From positions 67,193,158 through 67,257,157 of the forward strand of contig NC_080583.1 of assembly GCF_029962835.1 (NCBI RefSeq): a DNA stretch of 64,000 nucleotides. The letters run 5' to 3'. Below are positions 43,844 through 56,779 of the stretch, piece by piece. A model generated the notes under the pieces. That model saw nothing but the letters and a program-made list of their open reading frames with translations, was not told the DNA's origin and made no database searches. Each line of letters starts with the position of its first letter. The stretch's first letter is position 1. The position numbers were made by a program, and so were the translations under genes. The stretch is from Magnolia sinica. Taxonomy: Eukaryota; Streptophyta; Magnoliopsida; Magnoliales; Magnoliaceae.

Positions 43844-45958
43844 CTGTCCACAAAAAATAAATAAATTTAATAATGATAATAACAATAATTAGAAAAAAAT
43901 ATTAATAAAGATTCTACATTTCCTTTTTCTTTTGTTTCTTCTTGCAATCCTTTTGCATGTGAAAACAAGTATCACGTGTAAGATCTGACCGTAAATTCCA
44001 TTCATCTGGAGTCTGAAGTCAGAAAAATATGATCATCCAGTGGGCCATAGAATTTGGACCATTGGGGAATTTTCTTAGTTGTTCTTTTGTTTTCAGTAGG
44101 TTTGGTCCACTTGAAGCTTGTAGGGGACCAAATTGTGCCAATGAAAACAGTAAAAACGGTAAAGATTCGCTGCATGAAATGACAATTTTAGTCTTTCCAA
44201 TATGGGTTCCATGCTTGTGGGCCGGTGTGTACATGGAATTAGATAAAGTGTTGGAAGCAATTTGTGGATGTGTATGGATTATCCCCACGCCTTCTGTTAT
44301 GATACCATGTCGAACAACAACTTTCTTTAAATGCTCGAGCTGTTTATCAAGGGACCTTAACACTCTAATGTGTCCATTCATGGCTAGAGAGATCAGGGTC
44401 ACGACGCAATTCACATTCATGCGTTGGTTAGGTTGGATATTCCCCTAACACCACGTATGCCCTACTTTGCTTTACTACTGTATAGAAAAATCAGACAACG
44501 GCCTTTCTTCCTTTTACTGGGCTTTTATTGTGCAGTGACTACAACACCACTGGCTAATTAGTGTTGGGATATGGTGGGATTTGATTGGACCATCTATTCC
44601 TGTAAGAGGCCGATCACGTAACAACTTTTCAATGAACAAGGATTCAGTGAAGCCAGAAAAAATGAGGTCAGGACATGACTGTGTGGCCCACCTTAATGTA
44701 TGTGTTGCCCGGACGCGGATCAGATAATGACAAGTTGAGTAGCGAGTCAGCTACTGAAGTGACATCACCAAGTTCTGTGGGCCCCACTTTGATGTATGTG
44801 TTGTATCCACACCGTCCATCTATTTTGAGATATCATTTTAGAGTATGAGCCAAAAAATGAAGCAGATAAAAATCTGTGGTGGACCCCACCACAAAAAACA
44901 GTGGGGAGAGTGATTCCCACCATTGAAACTATCCTAAGGCCCGCCATAATGTTTATTTGAAATTCAACCTGTTCAAAAGTTAAAAAAGACATGAAAGAAG
45001 GGAAAACACAAATATCAGGTTGATCTAAAACTCTCTTGGCTTTTAGAAGTTTTTAATGGTGAGCGTCACTGCCCCCACTGTTTTCTGTGTTGGGGTCCAC
45101 TGGAGCTTTGGATTTAACTCATTCTTTGGATCTTGCCCTAAAATTATCTCTCAAAGTGGATGGACGGCGTGGATACAAAACATACATCATGGTGGGGCCC
45201 ATAAGACTTAGTGACGTCACTTCAATAGCGAGTCTCCCTACTCAACCTGTCAGTAGCTAATCCGCGCCCGTGTTGCCCAGCTCATTTTAGGGCTTAAGAT
45301 TATAATGAAGTAGATACAGATCACAGTTGGACCACACCACAGGAAACAGTGGTGATTAAACGCCCATCATTAACACTTTAGTCGGTGTTAACTGGCTAAC
45401 ATTTAATCCGCTCCCTACCCAATCTGCCTTGGATTGAGAAGACAGTACCAACTATTGGTTGGTGCTTGAAAAGCTATGTGGCGTCACCACGTCGTATGTT
45501 TTTTATCTACTCCGTTCATCTATTTTACTGGCTCATTTTAAGAGATGATAAAAAAATGAGGCAGATATAAATCCCTGAACTACATCATAGGAAACAGTGG
45601 TGATTGAACACCCACCATTAAAAATTTCTGCCGACAACAAAAGTTTTAGATCAAGCTGCTATGTACATGTGTTTGGGCATGGATTGGCTACTACTCCCAC
45701 CTAGAGACAGAAGGTGGTGAGAGGAGCTCTAAGTCTCATTGTGTTTTATCCATGTTGTCCATCCATTTTGATGGATATTTTAGGGCAAGATTCAAAAAGG
45801 AGGTAGATCAAAGGCTCAAATAGACCACACCATATGAAACATTGGTGACAATGATGCATACCATTGAAACCTTATTACTGCCCACCATGATGTTTATTTG
45901 CCGTCCAAACTATTCATAAAGTCACATGGACTGGATGAAGGGAAAAGATAAATACTAG
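43844..45958 (-). other. CslE copy B intron 1, preserved part
   Basis: Collinear with 8614-10155 except for the insertion at 44711-45269. A 139-codon plus-strand ORF (44029-44448) mirrors one in copy A. The intron continues into the Athila element. Confidence 0.65.
44711..45269. mobile_element. Mutator-like non-autonomous element with hairpin-family interior
   Basis: 559 bases. The target duplication is nine bases, GTGTTGCCC at 44702-44710 and 45270-45278, and copy A has the single uninterrupted site at 9461-9469. The inverted ends GGACGCGGATCAG and CTAATCCGCGCCC extend inward for about 100 bases through GTTGAGTAG..GAGT and GGGCCCCAC. The interior carries the GGGCCCACC-family words. There is no transposase. 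A nine-base duplication with long inverted ends is the Mutator pattern. Confidence 0.85.
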
Positions 45959-47267
45959 TGATTGCTTGCCTCCAAGTGCAGAGGTTCGTAAGTAGTATCC
46001 CGTGAATACAGAATCGATCCCATAGGGAGATGAATTGTGAGAAGAAAAAAAAAAAATCAAATGCAAAACAAACTAAGTAATAAAAATTAATCTGATGATT
46101 TGATTTTGAGATTTTTGAATGGATGTAATTCAACTGAATAAAATAACACCCAAGCTTCAAAGTTTCACACATAGATTAATGTTCCAAAATCATGATGACT
46201 TGGATAACACAACTAGGATCTGAGCACTATGGTCAACCTAATCGAAAAATAAAACAATTTAAATATTTTAATAAATGATATAAAAGATTAGAAAATAATG
46301 GATTTGCACCATTGACATATATTCTCAAGCGCCAGTGATTTTAAGTATTCAATATCTATAGGATAATGAATATCAAAGAAATATAACAGGTTGAGAACCT
46401 CTCCTATCTAGGAAATCTGATTGATCTAGGGTAAGCTTATTTATCAATGTAGATCTTATATGATGGAAACATATGGATCTCACAAGAGGATAAAAAAACA
46501 AAACCTAAATAATTAATAACATGCATACACCATTCTTCTCATCATTAAAACAATCAATCATCATAATCTTAAAAAATTATTAACCCCATGTACTTCTCTT
46601 CTAGCTTGGGCTAGAAGAAACTTAGAAAAACGTAATTAAATTGCAGAAATAAAAAGCAACAAGAAAGAAAGAAAAAAAAATGCAAATAGAAAAGATCTAA
46701 AATAAAAAAAACAACTTATAAAGCTTTAATAAAACTAAAAACTCTTTAAAAACTCTAAATATTACTCTTGAATGCTTCTAATGATGTTTTAGAATGCCCT
46801 AGGAGGCCCTATTTATAAGTAGGAAACTCCAATTTTCGTACAAAGTTGAAAACCCTAGAAAACGCATCAAATATAGGTTTTTTTTTAAAATAGACTTCTC
46901 GCTGCATAGTTCGTTTAAAATAGATTTCCTACTGCGTTTAGTTTTCCAAAATAGATTTCAGAGCTTTAGAATACACTATTCAGGACGATTTTAGGATTCT
47001 TCACTTCAAATCTTCGATTCTTTTCATTTTCCACTTGGTTTTCTTGGATCTTTGGCATGTGAATTCTTCAATCTTGGTTCCTAAGATCCATCCCTTGCCT
47101 TGGTGATTTTTTAGTATCAAATTCTTACTTTTTAGCACTATTTTTTAATCCAAGCTCTTAAATTCACCTTGCAACACATACATGAGTAAAATAAAATATT
47201 AAGATGATTTATGTTCATAAAACTAAGATATAAATGGAGAAAATTATGCAATATTTGAGTCTCAACA
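45959..47267 (-). repeat. Athila D 3' LTR
   Basis: It runs from TGATTGCTTGCCTCC to GAGTCTCAACA, about 1.3 kb. The C run CACCCCCCAACCAGC that follows is the polypurine tract on the element strand (TTGGGGGGTG). The partner LTR is out of view, so the ends rest on these motifs only. Confidence 0.7.
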
Positions 47268-48642
47268 CACCCCCCAACCAGCATTTTGCTAGTCCCGAGC
47301 AAAATAAGCGAAGAAAAATAAAAATAAAAATAAGAATAAAAATTAATTTTTTTTTAATTTTTTTTTATGAAAAAAATTATAACTACACCACTTTCATAGG
47401 TAATCTCGATTGCATTTAACATATGTAACAAGCCTTTAAACCCATAGGTTTCCCCTAGTGGACGAGTTATAGTCTCGTGAGGGTTTCCAGAAATGTTATC
47501 CACAAACATTGAAAATAAGAAAAATATTTCAACACTAAAAAGTTTATACAATTATGCCCCCATTCATCATATGAATTCCAAAACAAAACAATACTTAACC
47601 CAAGTCTGAAGTTAGTTAGAATCTCAATTTTCTAATCCATTACATCATTGAGTTCAGATACCTAATCAAAATTTAGAATAGTTATGGTCCAATATCCTTA
47701 GGTGCTCCGTGACACTAGTCTAACTTTGAGAAATATGCATGTTCCCTATCCTAACTCCTTTCAATCATCCTAAGAATATGAAATCTCTAGTTATCTCATT
47801 TTCTTCATGATATTTCTTCTTTTATCATTGTATCCTTATTATTATAGACTACCCTTAGATGAAGATTCCCATCGGGTTTGCTTCATAACCTAAGGTATTA
47901 TACTTATAATGGTAACAGTAATGGATACTTAGGTATCCTTACTCTGGATTACTGACACGATTGTTATGGTCATTGCATTTATGCTCTATAATAAAAATTT
48001 CTTTTTTCCATCACTCTTTTTTTTTTCCAATATTCTCTCTTTTAAACATATATCAATGGTACTAGTTCATTCAATCTTGTTTGAATCAAAAGTTGTTATT
48101 CTAGTTCACATATCTTATTCCTCACTTAGTTAGATAGGGTGTATTGTGAATTCAGTACATCAAATTACAACTCACTTTAAACTAGTGATTAGATAATTGA
48201 CCTCAAGTTTATAATTTTCAATTGTAAGAATTCTGACTACTATCATCCTAGAATAAATATTAACTTTGCCTTTGGAATTCGCATAATATCATGTTTACAT
48301 TCTTGTATATAAACATATTATTTTGAAAATGTTGAATTTTTTTTTCCATAAACCTAAAAAAATAAAGAAAAAAACTTAAACTTAACTGAAACCTAAAAAT
48401 AATAAAAATAATAATAAAATAAACTGAAACCTAAAAAAAAAAACATTTACATGGATGACTATCCACACCCCCCAACCTAAAATCTACATTGTCCATAATG
48501 TAATAATAATGTAATGCAGAGAATAATAAAAATAAAAGAAAGGGTGGATAGTACCTGCCATGAAAAGCTCACTTGCTATGTGACACTAAAAAAAATGAAT
48601 ATGATACAAATCCTACACAAATGCTCCGTCAGACTAGGAGCA
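47268..48642 (-). other. Athila D region between integrase and 3' LTR, no ORF kept
   Basis: Athila elements often have an extra ORF or long non-coding stretch here. Only AT-rich sequence is seen, with a second polypurine-like CACCCCCCAACC near 48466-48477. Confidence 0.6.
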
Positions 48643-49806
48643 TCATTCTGAATATTCTGGCTCATGAAGAGGGACAGACTCCTCTCCCAAATGAAAGTTT
48701 TCCACATAAGGCTTCAATCTTTGACCATTAACCTTGAACACATTGCCATTACGTGGATTCTCAATTTCAACAGCCCCATGAGTATAAATATTCTTTACAA
48801 TGAAGGGTCCTGTCCATCTTGATCTTAACTTTTCCGGAAAGAACTGGAGACAGGAATTGTACAATAGGACTTTTTGCTGAGGTTCAAAATTCTTCCTCAG
48901 GATATTTTTGTCATGAAAAGCTTTGGTCTTCTCTTTATAGATTTTAGAATTTTCATAGGAGTTTCTCCTCAACTCCTTTAATTCATTCAATTCTAATTTC
49001 CTTTGTCCACTTGCTTGATCCATATCAAAGTTTAATTTCTTTATTGCCCAGTAGGCTCTATGTTCCAATTCCACAGGCAAGTGGCAAGCCTTCCCATACA
49101 CCAATCTGTATGGAGACATTCCAATCGGGGTCTTATAAGTAGTCCTATAAGCCCATAAAGCGTCGAATAGTCTGAGGGACCAATCTTTCCTATCTGGCCT
49201 TATAGTTTTCTCTAAAATGTGTTTGATTTTCGGATTAGAAATCTCAGCTTGTCCACTTGTTTGTGGGTGGTATGGGGTGCTCACTTTATGCTTGATGCCA
49301 TATTTCTTCATCAAAGCCTTAAATGTCCTATTGCAAAAGTGAGACCCGCTATCACTAATGATGGCCTTTGGAGTTCCAAATCTAGCAAAAATATTTTCCT
49401 TGAGGAATCGTATGACCACTTTATTGTCATTGGTCCTACTTAGAACTGCCTCAATCCACTTTGAAACATAGTCCACACCAACCAATATATAAAGAAAACC
49501 AAAAGAAGATGGAAATGGACCCATAAAATCAATACCCCAACAATAAAAAATCTCCAATGGTAAAATTGGGGATAAAGGCATCATGTTACGCCGGGACACT
49601 CTTTCCAACCTTTGACATCTATCACAAGCAACACAGAAAGCATGGGTGTCTTTAAACATGGTGGGCCAGTAAAAATCACACTGTAGGATTCTTGCAGTGG
49701 TTTTCTTAGCAGAAAAATGGCCACCACATGCTTCCATGTGACAAAAAGAAATAACACTTCGAACTTCATCCTCTGGGACACAACGTCTAAAAATTTGATC
49801 AGTCAC
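48643..49806 (-). CDS. Athila D integrase
   Basis: An open frame of 387 codons. It shows [13 protein letters not shown] (zinc finger side), [10 protein letters not shown] with the first catalytic Asp, [11 protein letters not shown] with the second, and HPQTSGQAE with the Glu, then [20 protein letters not shown] and [19 protein letters not shown] of the C-terminal module. It would insert element cDNA in the host genome. The first codons depend on a polyprotein start out of view. No chromodomain is present, as expected outside chromoviruses. Confidence 0.88.
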   Translation of the reverse strand: MTDQIFRRCVPEDEVRSVISFCHMEACGGHFSAKKTTARILQCDFYWPTMFKDTHAFCVACDRCQRLERVSRRNMMPLSPILPLEIFYCWGIDFMGPFPSSFGFLYILVGVDYVSKWIEAVLSRTNDNKVVIRFLKENIFARFGTPKAIISDSGSHFCNRTFKALMKKYGIKHKVSTPYHPQTSGQAEISNPKIKHILEKTIRPDRKDWSLRLFDALWAYRTTYKTPIGMSPYRLVYGKACHLPVELEHRAYWAIKKLNFDMDQASGQRKLELNELKELRRNSYENSKIYKEKTKAFHDKNILRKNFEPQQKVLLYNSCLQFFPEKLRSRWTGPFIVKNIYTHGAVEIENPRNGNVFKVNGQRLKPYVENFHLGEESVPLHEPEYSE

Positions 49807-49881
49807 ATATTTATATAAATACGGGTAATCCCAGAAGAAGTTCCTAACCTCGGTTTCAAAAGGCTTCCTATCTTGTGACTT

Positions 49882-50667
49882 TCAATGATATGACATTTTT
49901 TCCGTTACAAGATAGTTCACTATATCCGCATACCAAGGCAATTTGGAGATCGCAAATAATTGTTCATCATGGAAAGTGTCCTGGATATGTATCTCCTCAG
50001 TGAAATCATCTAACACCAATCTAGAAAGGTGATCGGCTACTACGTTTTCTACTCCTTTCTTATCTTTTATTTCTAAGTCAAATTCTTGGAGTAGGAGGAT
50101 CCATCTCAAAAGTCTCGGCTTTGCATCCTTCTTAGATGACAAATATTTCAAAGCCGAGTGATCCGTGAAAATGACCACTTTGGATCCCAACAAGTAGGAC
50201 CTAAACTTATCCAAAGCAAAAACTACTGCAAGTAACTCTTTTTCAGTTGTTGAGTAGTTCACTTGGGCTGAATTTAGAGTTTTACTCGCATAGTGAATAA
50301 TGTAGGGCCGTTTTTCTTTCCTTTGGCCCAAAATAGCCCCTATGGCATAATCACTTGCATCGCACATTAGTTCAAAAGGAAGTGTCCAATCTGGTGGATG
50401 TATGATAGGTGCAGCGGTAAGGGATGATTTAATTTTATTAAAGGCACTTGCACACTCATCTGTCCACTTAAATGGAACATCCTTTTGAAGAAGATTAGTC
50501 AAGGGTATAGTAATCACACTAAAGTCCTTGATGAATCTTCTATAAAAACCAGTATACCCTATAAGTGATCTAATATCTCTAACAGTTCGGGAGATAGGTA
50601 GATTAGCTATAATGTCGAGTTTTGAGCGATCTACCTCGATTCCATTTTTGGAGATAACATGGCCCAA
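49882..50667 (-). pseudogene. Athila D RNase H and last part of RT
   Basis: The 261-codon frame has [33 protein letters not shown] and [13 protein letters not shown], ending [12 protein letters not shown]. The RT catalytic part lies upstream at 50670-51003 but is interrupted by stops (a TAA on the plus strand near 50682 corresponds to a frame break) and then by the nested element. Confidence 0.8.
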
Positions 50668-51003
50668 AACAATTTCCTTTTAAACCATGAAATAACATTT
50701 CTCCTAATTTAAGACAAGGTGTTTCTCTTCACACCTAGACAAGACAAGAGATAAATTGTTGAGGCATTCCTCAAAACTACTCCCAAATACAGAGAAGTCG
50801 TCCATGAAAACCTCAAGAAACTTTCCAACCATATTTAAAAAAAATACTTAACATACACCATTGGAGAGTTGCTGGGGCATTACACAATCTAAATGGCATC
50901 CGTTTGAAAGCAAACGTGCCAAATAGACAAGTGAACGTGGTTTTCTCTTGGTATTTAAGGGCTATCTCTATTTGGTTATATCTAGAATATCCATCAAGAA
51001 AAT

Positions 51004-54000
51004 TGTCACGCCCCAGACTCGGTAACCGGACTCACAAGGAACCCGATGGCCGGTTCTGGCCGCAACAGCCTCCGTAGTACCCCATTCTCAGCTCCTGAGG
51101 TAGGTTCCGATCCTGGGATCCTACAAGGAGGATTTTCATAACAATATAATCACTTCCAATGCGAGCATACTCAAGATCACAGCAAGTACATCTGAGAATA
51201 ACAAAGGCACACATCACAAAATCTACTAAAAATTTGAACTTTTACAATCATCCAAAAGGTCCAAAAGGACATACATGAGAATAAAAGGAAAAGAGAGAGA
51301 AATCAGCAACACTGGAGTCTTCACCGCTCAACTCTACTCCATGCTCTGCTGCTACGGCGCCTACCTAGAGTCTCCTGCACGTATCAATCGTGCATAAGCT
51401 TATAGAAGCTTAGAGGGTGGTGTAAGTGTGTGACAATGGTGCACAGAAGAATAGTAGGAGGTATAAGGAGAGAAGCATAATCAATGAACATATCACTAGT
51501 CTTACCAAGGCTTACCATGAATGCGATGCAATAAGTAATGAGTGTCATACCAAGGCAATGTATGAAAGGGGGGCTTGTACAGCCAATGGTAATGCGATGT
51601 AAGTGATGTCAATGCTCATATCCAAACCATAAGTCAAGTACATTTTCAATCATAAGGAAATCACCGGGGTGCATTACACTGCTGAATGACTGCCGCCCCG
51701 CACAGTCAAACGAGCGTAAGAGACCTCACTACCCGCCCGTGGACAACCAATCACCAACAAGGCCTCGAAGGTAGCGGACCCATTTACGAGCCGGTCGACT
51801 CAGCCTAGCAATGCCTCCTCACACCAGTGTAAGGCCACACCCCTATCCAACCGACTACACGAGCTGGGAGTCGCGGCCTAACGGTATAAGGCCCTCGTGC
51901 GCTCATGTATTCCACCCGGCCACGGCTGGAGCAGATCCTTAGTACCATGGAAGTTTTGGGAATCTCACCCATGGGCATCCTACGCACCCAGTATGCTCAA
52001 GTAATATTTCCGGTGTCCACACATGCGGCCATCCACAAATGTCCCTGTGGAGGCAAGGCCCTGATGAAGCAAGGGCGGTATCCTCATGAAATGCGATGCC
52101 AATGCATGAGTCGCACACACAGATCATGCACAAGTTTCAGGCACTCAATGTGCAAAAGGGGAGAAACTTCATCCCCGAATGACCACTATACAATGCAATC
52201 AATTCATACAGATGATGCATATGGGTCGCAATGATGTAAGTGTGCTACCTGAGGAATATGAAATCGTCTGTCCCAAGGAGGGTCAAGATCTAGGCACATC
52301 GACAGGTATTCTAAGAAGAAGAGAAGTCCTCTAGTGGGAGCCCAGTACTTTGGGATGACTTACAAACTAAGAGAGTCAAAATCCTAAGGAGGAACGGTCT
52401 AGCCAGGCCCAAGGTGGGCCTTTAACCACCTATAAGGGCCTCTATGGGCCTACCTTAGGGCCACCAAGGAGGACATCCAACCTCAACTCGGGTCCCAAAA
52501 GGTAGCCTACTATATATATAAAGAAAGGTCCAAGGCACAATCAACCCATGGCCTAGTGGGCCATACACTAAGCCTAAAAACAAAGGCAACCTGGTGGGCC
52601 CTTAAGCAAGGTTAGGGCCCAACCATAAGGGTCATAGGTTCATTCATTGTGGTAGGCCTAATGGGCAGCCCATTATCCCAACACATGGGAAATTCTTAAA
52701 ATTTTAACACATGTAAGTTGGGCCTCACATCTCGGCCCAAGTATGGATTTATTATAGTGGGCAAACAAGGGCCCAACTACTTGAGTATTTGGCCCATAAG
52801 GCCCATCACAATGACATGGTAAATATAGGACCCAAGGGTTCAATGGGCCTATCAAAAGTTCCACCAACCAAGGCTATAAGGCCCTTACTTAACTAAGAGA
52901 CTAGCCCAAGAAGAATCCTATTTGGGATGGGCCTTTAATCATACACTAATTAAGCCCAAAAAATAAAAATTAAGATGATAAGATACTGACATAAATCCTC
53001 CTCAAATCTAGTGGGCCATATTGCCCCAAAGAACATCTATAGGCAACAGTTATTGGGCTCAATGCCAAATTCCAGCCCACCCAAATTTCTGGGTTGGTTG
53101 GAGTTCAGCATTAGAAGTATTTCTTAGTATAATTAATTCTGGATGGCTCACACACATCACTGTGGGCCCCACCAGATGAGAGAGGATATACAATACATAT
53201 ATGAAATGGGACAGACAGTTAGAATGCAAGCCCAGCAGCCTAAGGCAGGGATGTCCCATGTGTAGGCAGTCCTATGGGCCTGGGGTATATGGCCCAAAAA
53301 TCCACCTAATGTGTTCTAATTGAATAAAAAGGGGTAAGTATGATCAATCCCCTAAGGACCCTACATGGATGGGTGGTGGGACATTCAACACATCGAGGTG
53401 GGCCCACGAAGCAGGCTAGATGCCCCAGCCTGGGCGTCCCTGCCTAGTAGACCACTTCCAGCCATACCACGGGCAACTCAAATGTATTTTGGATCTGAAA
53501 TTTTACAGAGTGATACTTCCATAGGTGACCTACACCCCCACAAAATTTCAAGATTTTTGGACACTTAGAAATATTTTAATTTATTTAAATAAAATAGACT
53601 GTCCAGAAAATCGGACTGACCTGGACGTCCCAACGTGGTGGGCCAGTCCGGCCCTTTCCATGGTGTACACAGAGGTCCATTGGCCCTGAAATTTGGTAAG
53701 TGGGTCCTAGAATGGGTGGAACATATCTCCACAAAATTTCAGAATTTTTAGACATATATAAATATTTTAATTTATTTAAAGAAATCAATCTGTCCTAAAA
53801 ATCGGACTGATCTGGACACCGTATTGTAATGGGCCAGTCCAGCCACCACCATGGTGTGTACAGGTGTCCATTGGCCCCAAAATTTTGTAGGTGGGTCCTA
53901 CCATAAGTGAACCACCTCTCTGTAAAATTTTATGATTTTTGGATACTCATAAATATTTTAATTAAATTAAGAATTTCAATCTGTCCAGGAAGGGATGTTG

Positions 54001-55742
54001 CTGTCCATGCATTGTTTACCCAATAAGGTGGGCCCAACCTTCATCCAAGAGAGGGAAAATGGAGGTTTAGTATTTTCTTCATAAAATAAAGTAAGGTGGG
54101 GTCCATAAAAGTGGCCCATCCCTCAAAGAAACCAAGCTGAAGTGTATATTTTCCCTCCATACATGTGGGCTGGACAGCCCAACAAGGTGGACCGCCCACC
54201 CCTATGGGCCTCCTTTTTGGGTACCATATCATGGACCATCTGAGGTATGACCCATCACACCTCATGGTGGGGTCCACACCTTCTCATTACACTCCATACT
54301 TATAAAGAAAATAATGACAATCATGATCCAAAAATCCATGCCAAAGATTGAACATGACAATCCATGCAACAGTCCAAGTTTTTGGACAGCAATACATGGC
54401 TGGACACATCAGCCTATATCTCAATAATCTTAGCCATAAAAAGGGTGTGTGGCCTTCCTCAGTGGGCCCCACATAAGTCCAGATCACATACTAGAACTAG
54501 GACACTTGCATGCATTTGATTAAGGTGTCCGATGATCATGGAGTTAGGTGATAAGAGCATCCCACCTTGCTGGATTTTTATTTTTATTTATTTTGGGACA
54601 TCTAAGGCCCACTATAAATGGGCCACACACACACTATCATCCATACATCAGAGAAAAGAGAAGAAGGAAAGAGAGTAATCCGGCCATGGGGGTAGGGCCC
54701 CGCCACTAGTGGGCCCTCCCAAGAGTGAATCATACCCATACAACTACATTGATTTTACATGCAACATAAAATCACTACATGCATGATATATAATTGTTAT
54801 GGATGGTTGGGATGCCATCCCAACATGATCCTTAGGGTCTAGATGACCTTAAGATGGAGTGGATTATAAAATACATCATGATGGGGTCCATGGAGAATGG
54901 CCCCATCATGGATCATGACATGCATGTAGGATGGGCCAAAGGGCCACATCCATGGGATCAAATGGGATCCCCACCATGGATTGGTGGGTCCCATATGATC
55001 CATCTAGAAAGAAAAAAAGATCAAAGGGTAGAAAATAAGATCAACAATTATAATCACCCACCTTGAATCTTCAAGCTACCACCAACACTAGGTACTCCAA
55101 GCTCCAAGCTTAAAGGTTCAATGGTCAAGATGAGTTTGTGATGGCTAGATGGAGGAAGAAAGGAAGGGAAAGTTGCTGAAAATTGGGAGAGGGAGGGCTG
55201 AAAATTCTTCCATGAAAGAGAAAAATGAGAGAATGAAGGAGGAGAGAGAGGAAGGGAAGGTTGTAGGGAAGTCATCATTACTCTCCCTCCTTGGTTAGAG
55301 AAAGAAATCATGACCTATGGTGATACAAACAATGCTTGCTAGGGTAGGTTAGGTGTGGGTAGTGTTTAGGATGGGTAGTGTTTATTCCATGGGAATTGTA
55401 GTGTGTGTGGGTGGTGTGCATGGGAACTTGTGCCTGAGAGTGGTCCATATGCTTTTGTACAAAAAGTGGGCCACATGATGAAATGCTCACAACTTTTGAT
55501 CTATAAGTCGGATGAATGCACAAGACGCGTCGTTGGAATCGCAACGACGATGCGGTCACAATGTTATAGGTCTCAACTCGATCCGAGTCGGGTCTTCATG
55601 ATTGGGCTCACGGATGACCGCAAACACTATCCAAGGGTCACGGGTCGCCGGGATTCGACCGGTAGGACCGCGGGATCAAGATGGACGGAATGCATACTCA
55701 CACACACACATGCACACATGCGAACTCGGGTCGGGTCTCACA
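51004..55742 (-). repeat. Tekay E 3' LTR (4.74 kb)
   Basis: Ends are TGTCACG and TCTCACA. It is rich in GGCCCA/TGGGCC words and has no credible ORF. A three-unit tandem repeat of about 190 bases is inside (53470-54000). Comparison with 60793-64000 shows high identity with scattered small indels. Confidence 0.85.
53470..54000. repeat. Internal ~190-bp tandem repeat in the Tekay LTR
   Basis: Three diverged units share CACAAAATTTCA, AAATATTTTAATT, ATCGGACTGA.CTGGAC and GTGTACA..GGTCCATTGGCCC, spaced about 190 bases apart. The same structure recurs at 63280-63800 in the other LTR. Confidence 0.75.
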
Positions 55743-55869
55743 ACCCTCCCCACCAACAAAGAAATTTCGTCCTCGAAATTAAACAATCTTAGACAAAATA
55801 AAAGACAAAACACCACAATCATATAGCAATCATCATATATGAAAGGCAATACAAACAATCATATATCAA

Positions 55870-56757
55870 TCAATCATCAAACAAATGGGGATAACGCTCT
55901 CTAATCTCGGCCTCACGTTCCCAAGACGCCTCGGCCTCTGAATGATGACCCCATTGCACCTTCACTAAGGGAATGACCTTGGTCCTGAGGACCTGCTCCT
56001 TCCGATCAAGGATACGAATCAGCTGCTCAATATAAGAAGCATCCTCACGGACCTCAAGTGGCTGCCAATCAATCACAGGAATAGTGTCCGACCCACATCT
56101 CCGCAACATAGAAACATGAAACACGTTGTGGATTGCAGACAACTCAGGAGGTAAGGCAAGCCTATAGGCCACAGCGCCCACGCGCTCGGTAATCTCAAAA
56201 GGTCCGATGAATCTCGGGGCAAGCTTACCCTTCACATCAAAGCGAACCACGCCCTTCATAGGCGAGACCTTGAGATACACCATGTCCCTGGCTGCGAACT
56301 CGAGGGGTCGACGCCGACGATCAGCAAAACTCTTCTGCCGGCTCTGGGCTGTGCGCATCCTCTGCCTGATAACATCAATAACCTCTGACGTCTGCAGCAC
56401 AAGCTCGGGACCTAAGAGACGACGCTCTCCAACCTCGGTCCAACAACTAGGAGATCTGCACGGTCTGCCATAAAGTGCTTCAAAAGGAGCCATGCCGATA
56501 GTCGCCTGATAGCTGTTATTGTATGCGAACTCGGCGAGGCGCATATGCTCGTCCCAACTGCCCGCAAAGTCGATCACACAAGCCCTGAGCATATCCTCAA
56601 GGATCTGGTTGACCCTTTCGGTCTGTCCATCTGTCTGCGGATGATAAGCGGTGATGAGATGCAAAGTGACCCCCAATGCCTGTTGAAAACTCCTCCAAAA
56701 CTGAGACGTAAATCTGGAGTCTCGGTCAAAGACGATCGAAATGCCGTGCAGCCTCAC
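55870..56757 (-). pseudogene. Tekay E integrase C-terminal part with chromodomain-like tail
   Basis: 295 codons. It contains VFDRDSRFTSQFW (catalytic Asp), AYHPQTDGQTERVN (catalytic Glu), the module RFIGPFEITERVGAVAYRL with NVFHVSMLRR, and a tail ILDRKEQVLRTKVIPLVKVQ then SWEREAEIRERYPHLF that resembles a chromodomain, which in related elements directs insertion to marked chromatin. A frame break separates it from the zinc-finger part. Confidence 0.85.
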
Positions 56758-56779
56758 TATCTCCTCAATGAATATCTCG

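Larger units (their letters stand above)
29557..45958. repeat. Segmental duplication, copy B
   Basis: The block is collinear with 1-10155. It carries three later additions: 32602-34009, the copia element 36507-41398, and 44711-45269. It lacks the copy A segment 5037-5712. The match is cut at 45958 by the Athila insertion. Confidence 0.9.

Noticed and set aside
44019..44420. A 133-codon minus-strand ORF opposite the previous one, in copy B.
   Set aside because: In copy A the same frame has a TGA (near 9075), and the sequence lacks splice sites that would join it to CslE exons 1 and 2, which already join in phase.
51905..52234. ORFs of 60-109 codons within the Tekay LTRs, present in both LTR copies.
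   Set aside because: LTR sequence is shared by descent; no domain or codon pattern is seen.
55403..55826. A 129-codon plus-strand ORF at the end of the Tekay 3' LTR.
   Set aside because: It crosses the LTR border and polypurine tract on the antisense strand of the element and has no recognisable domain.
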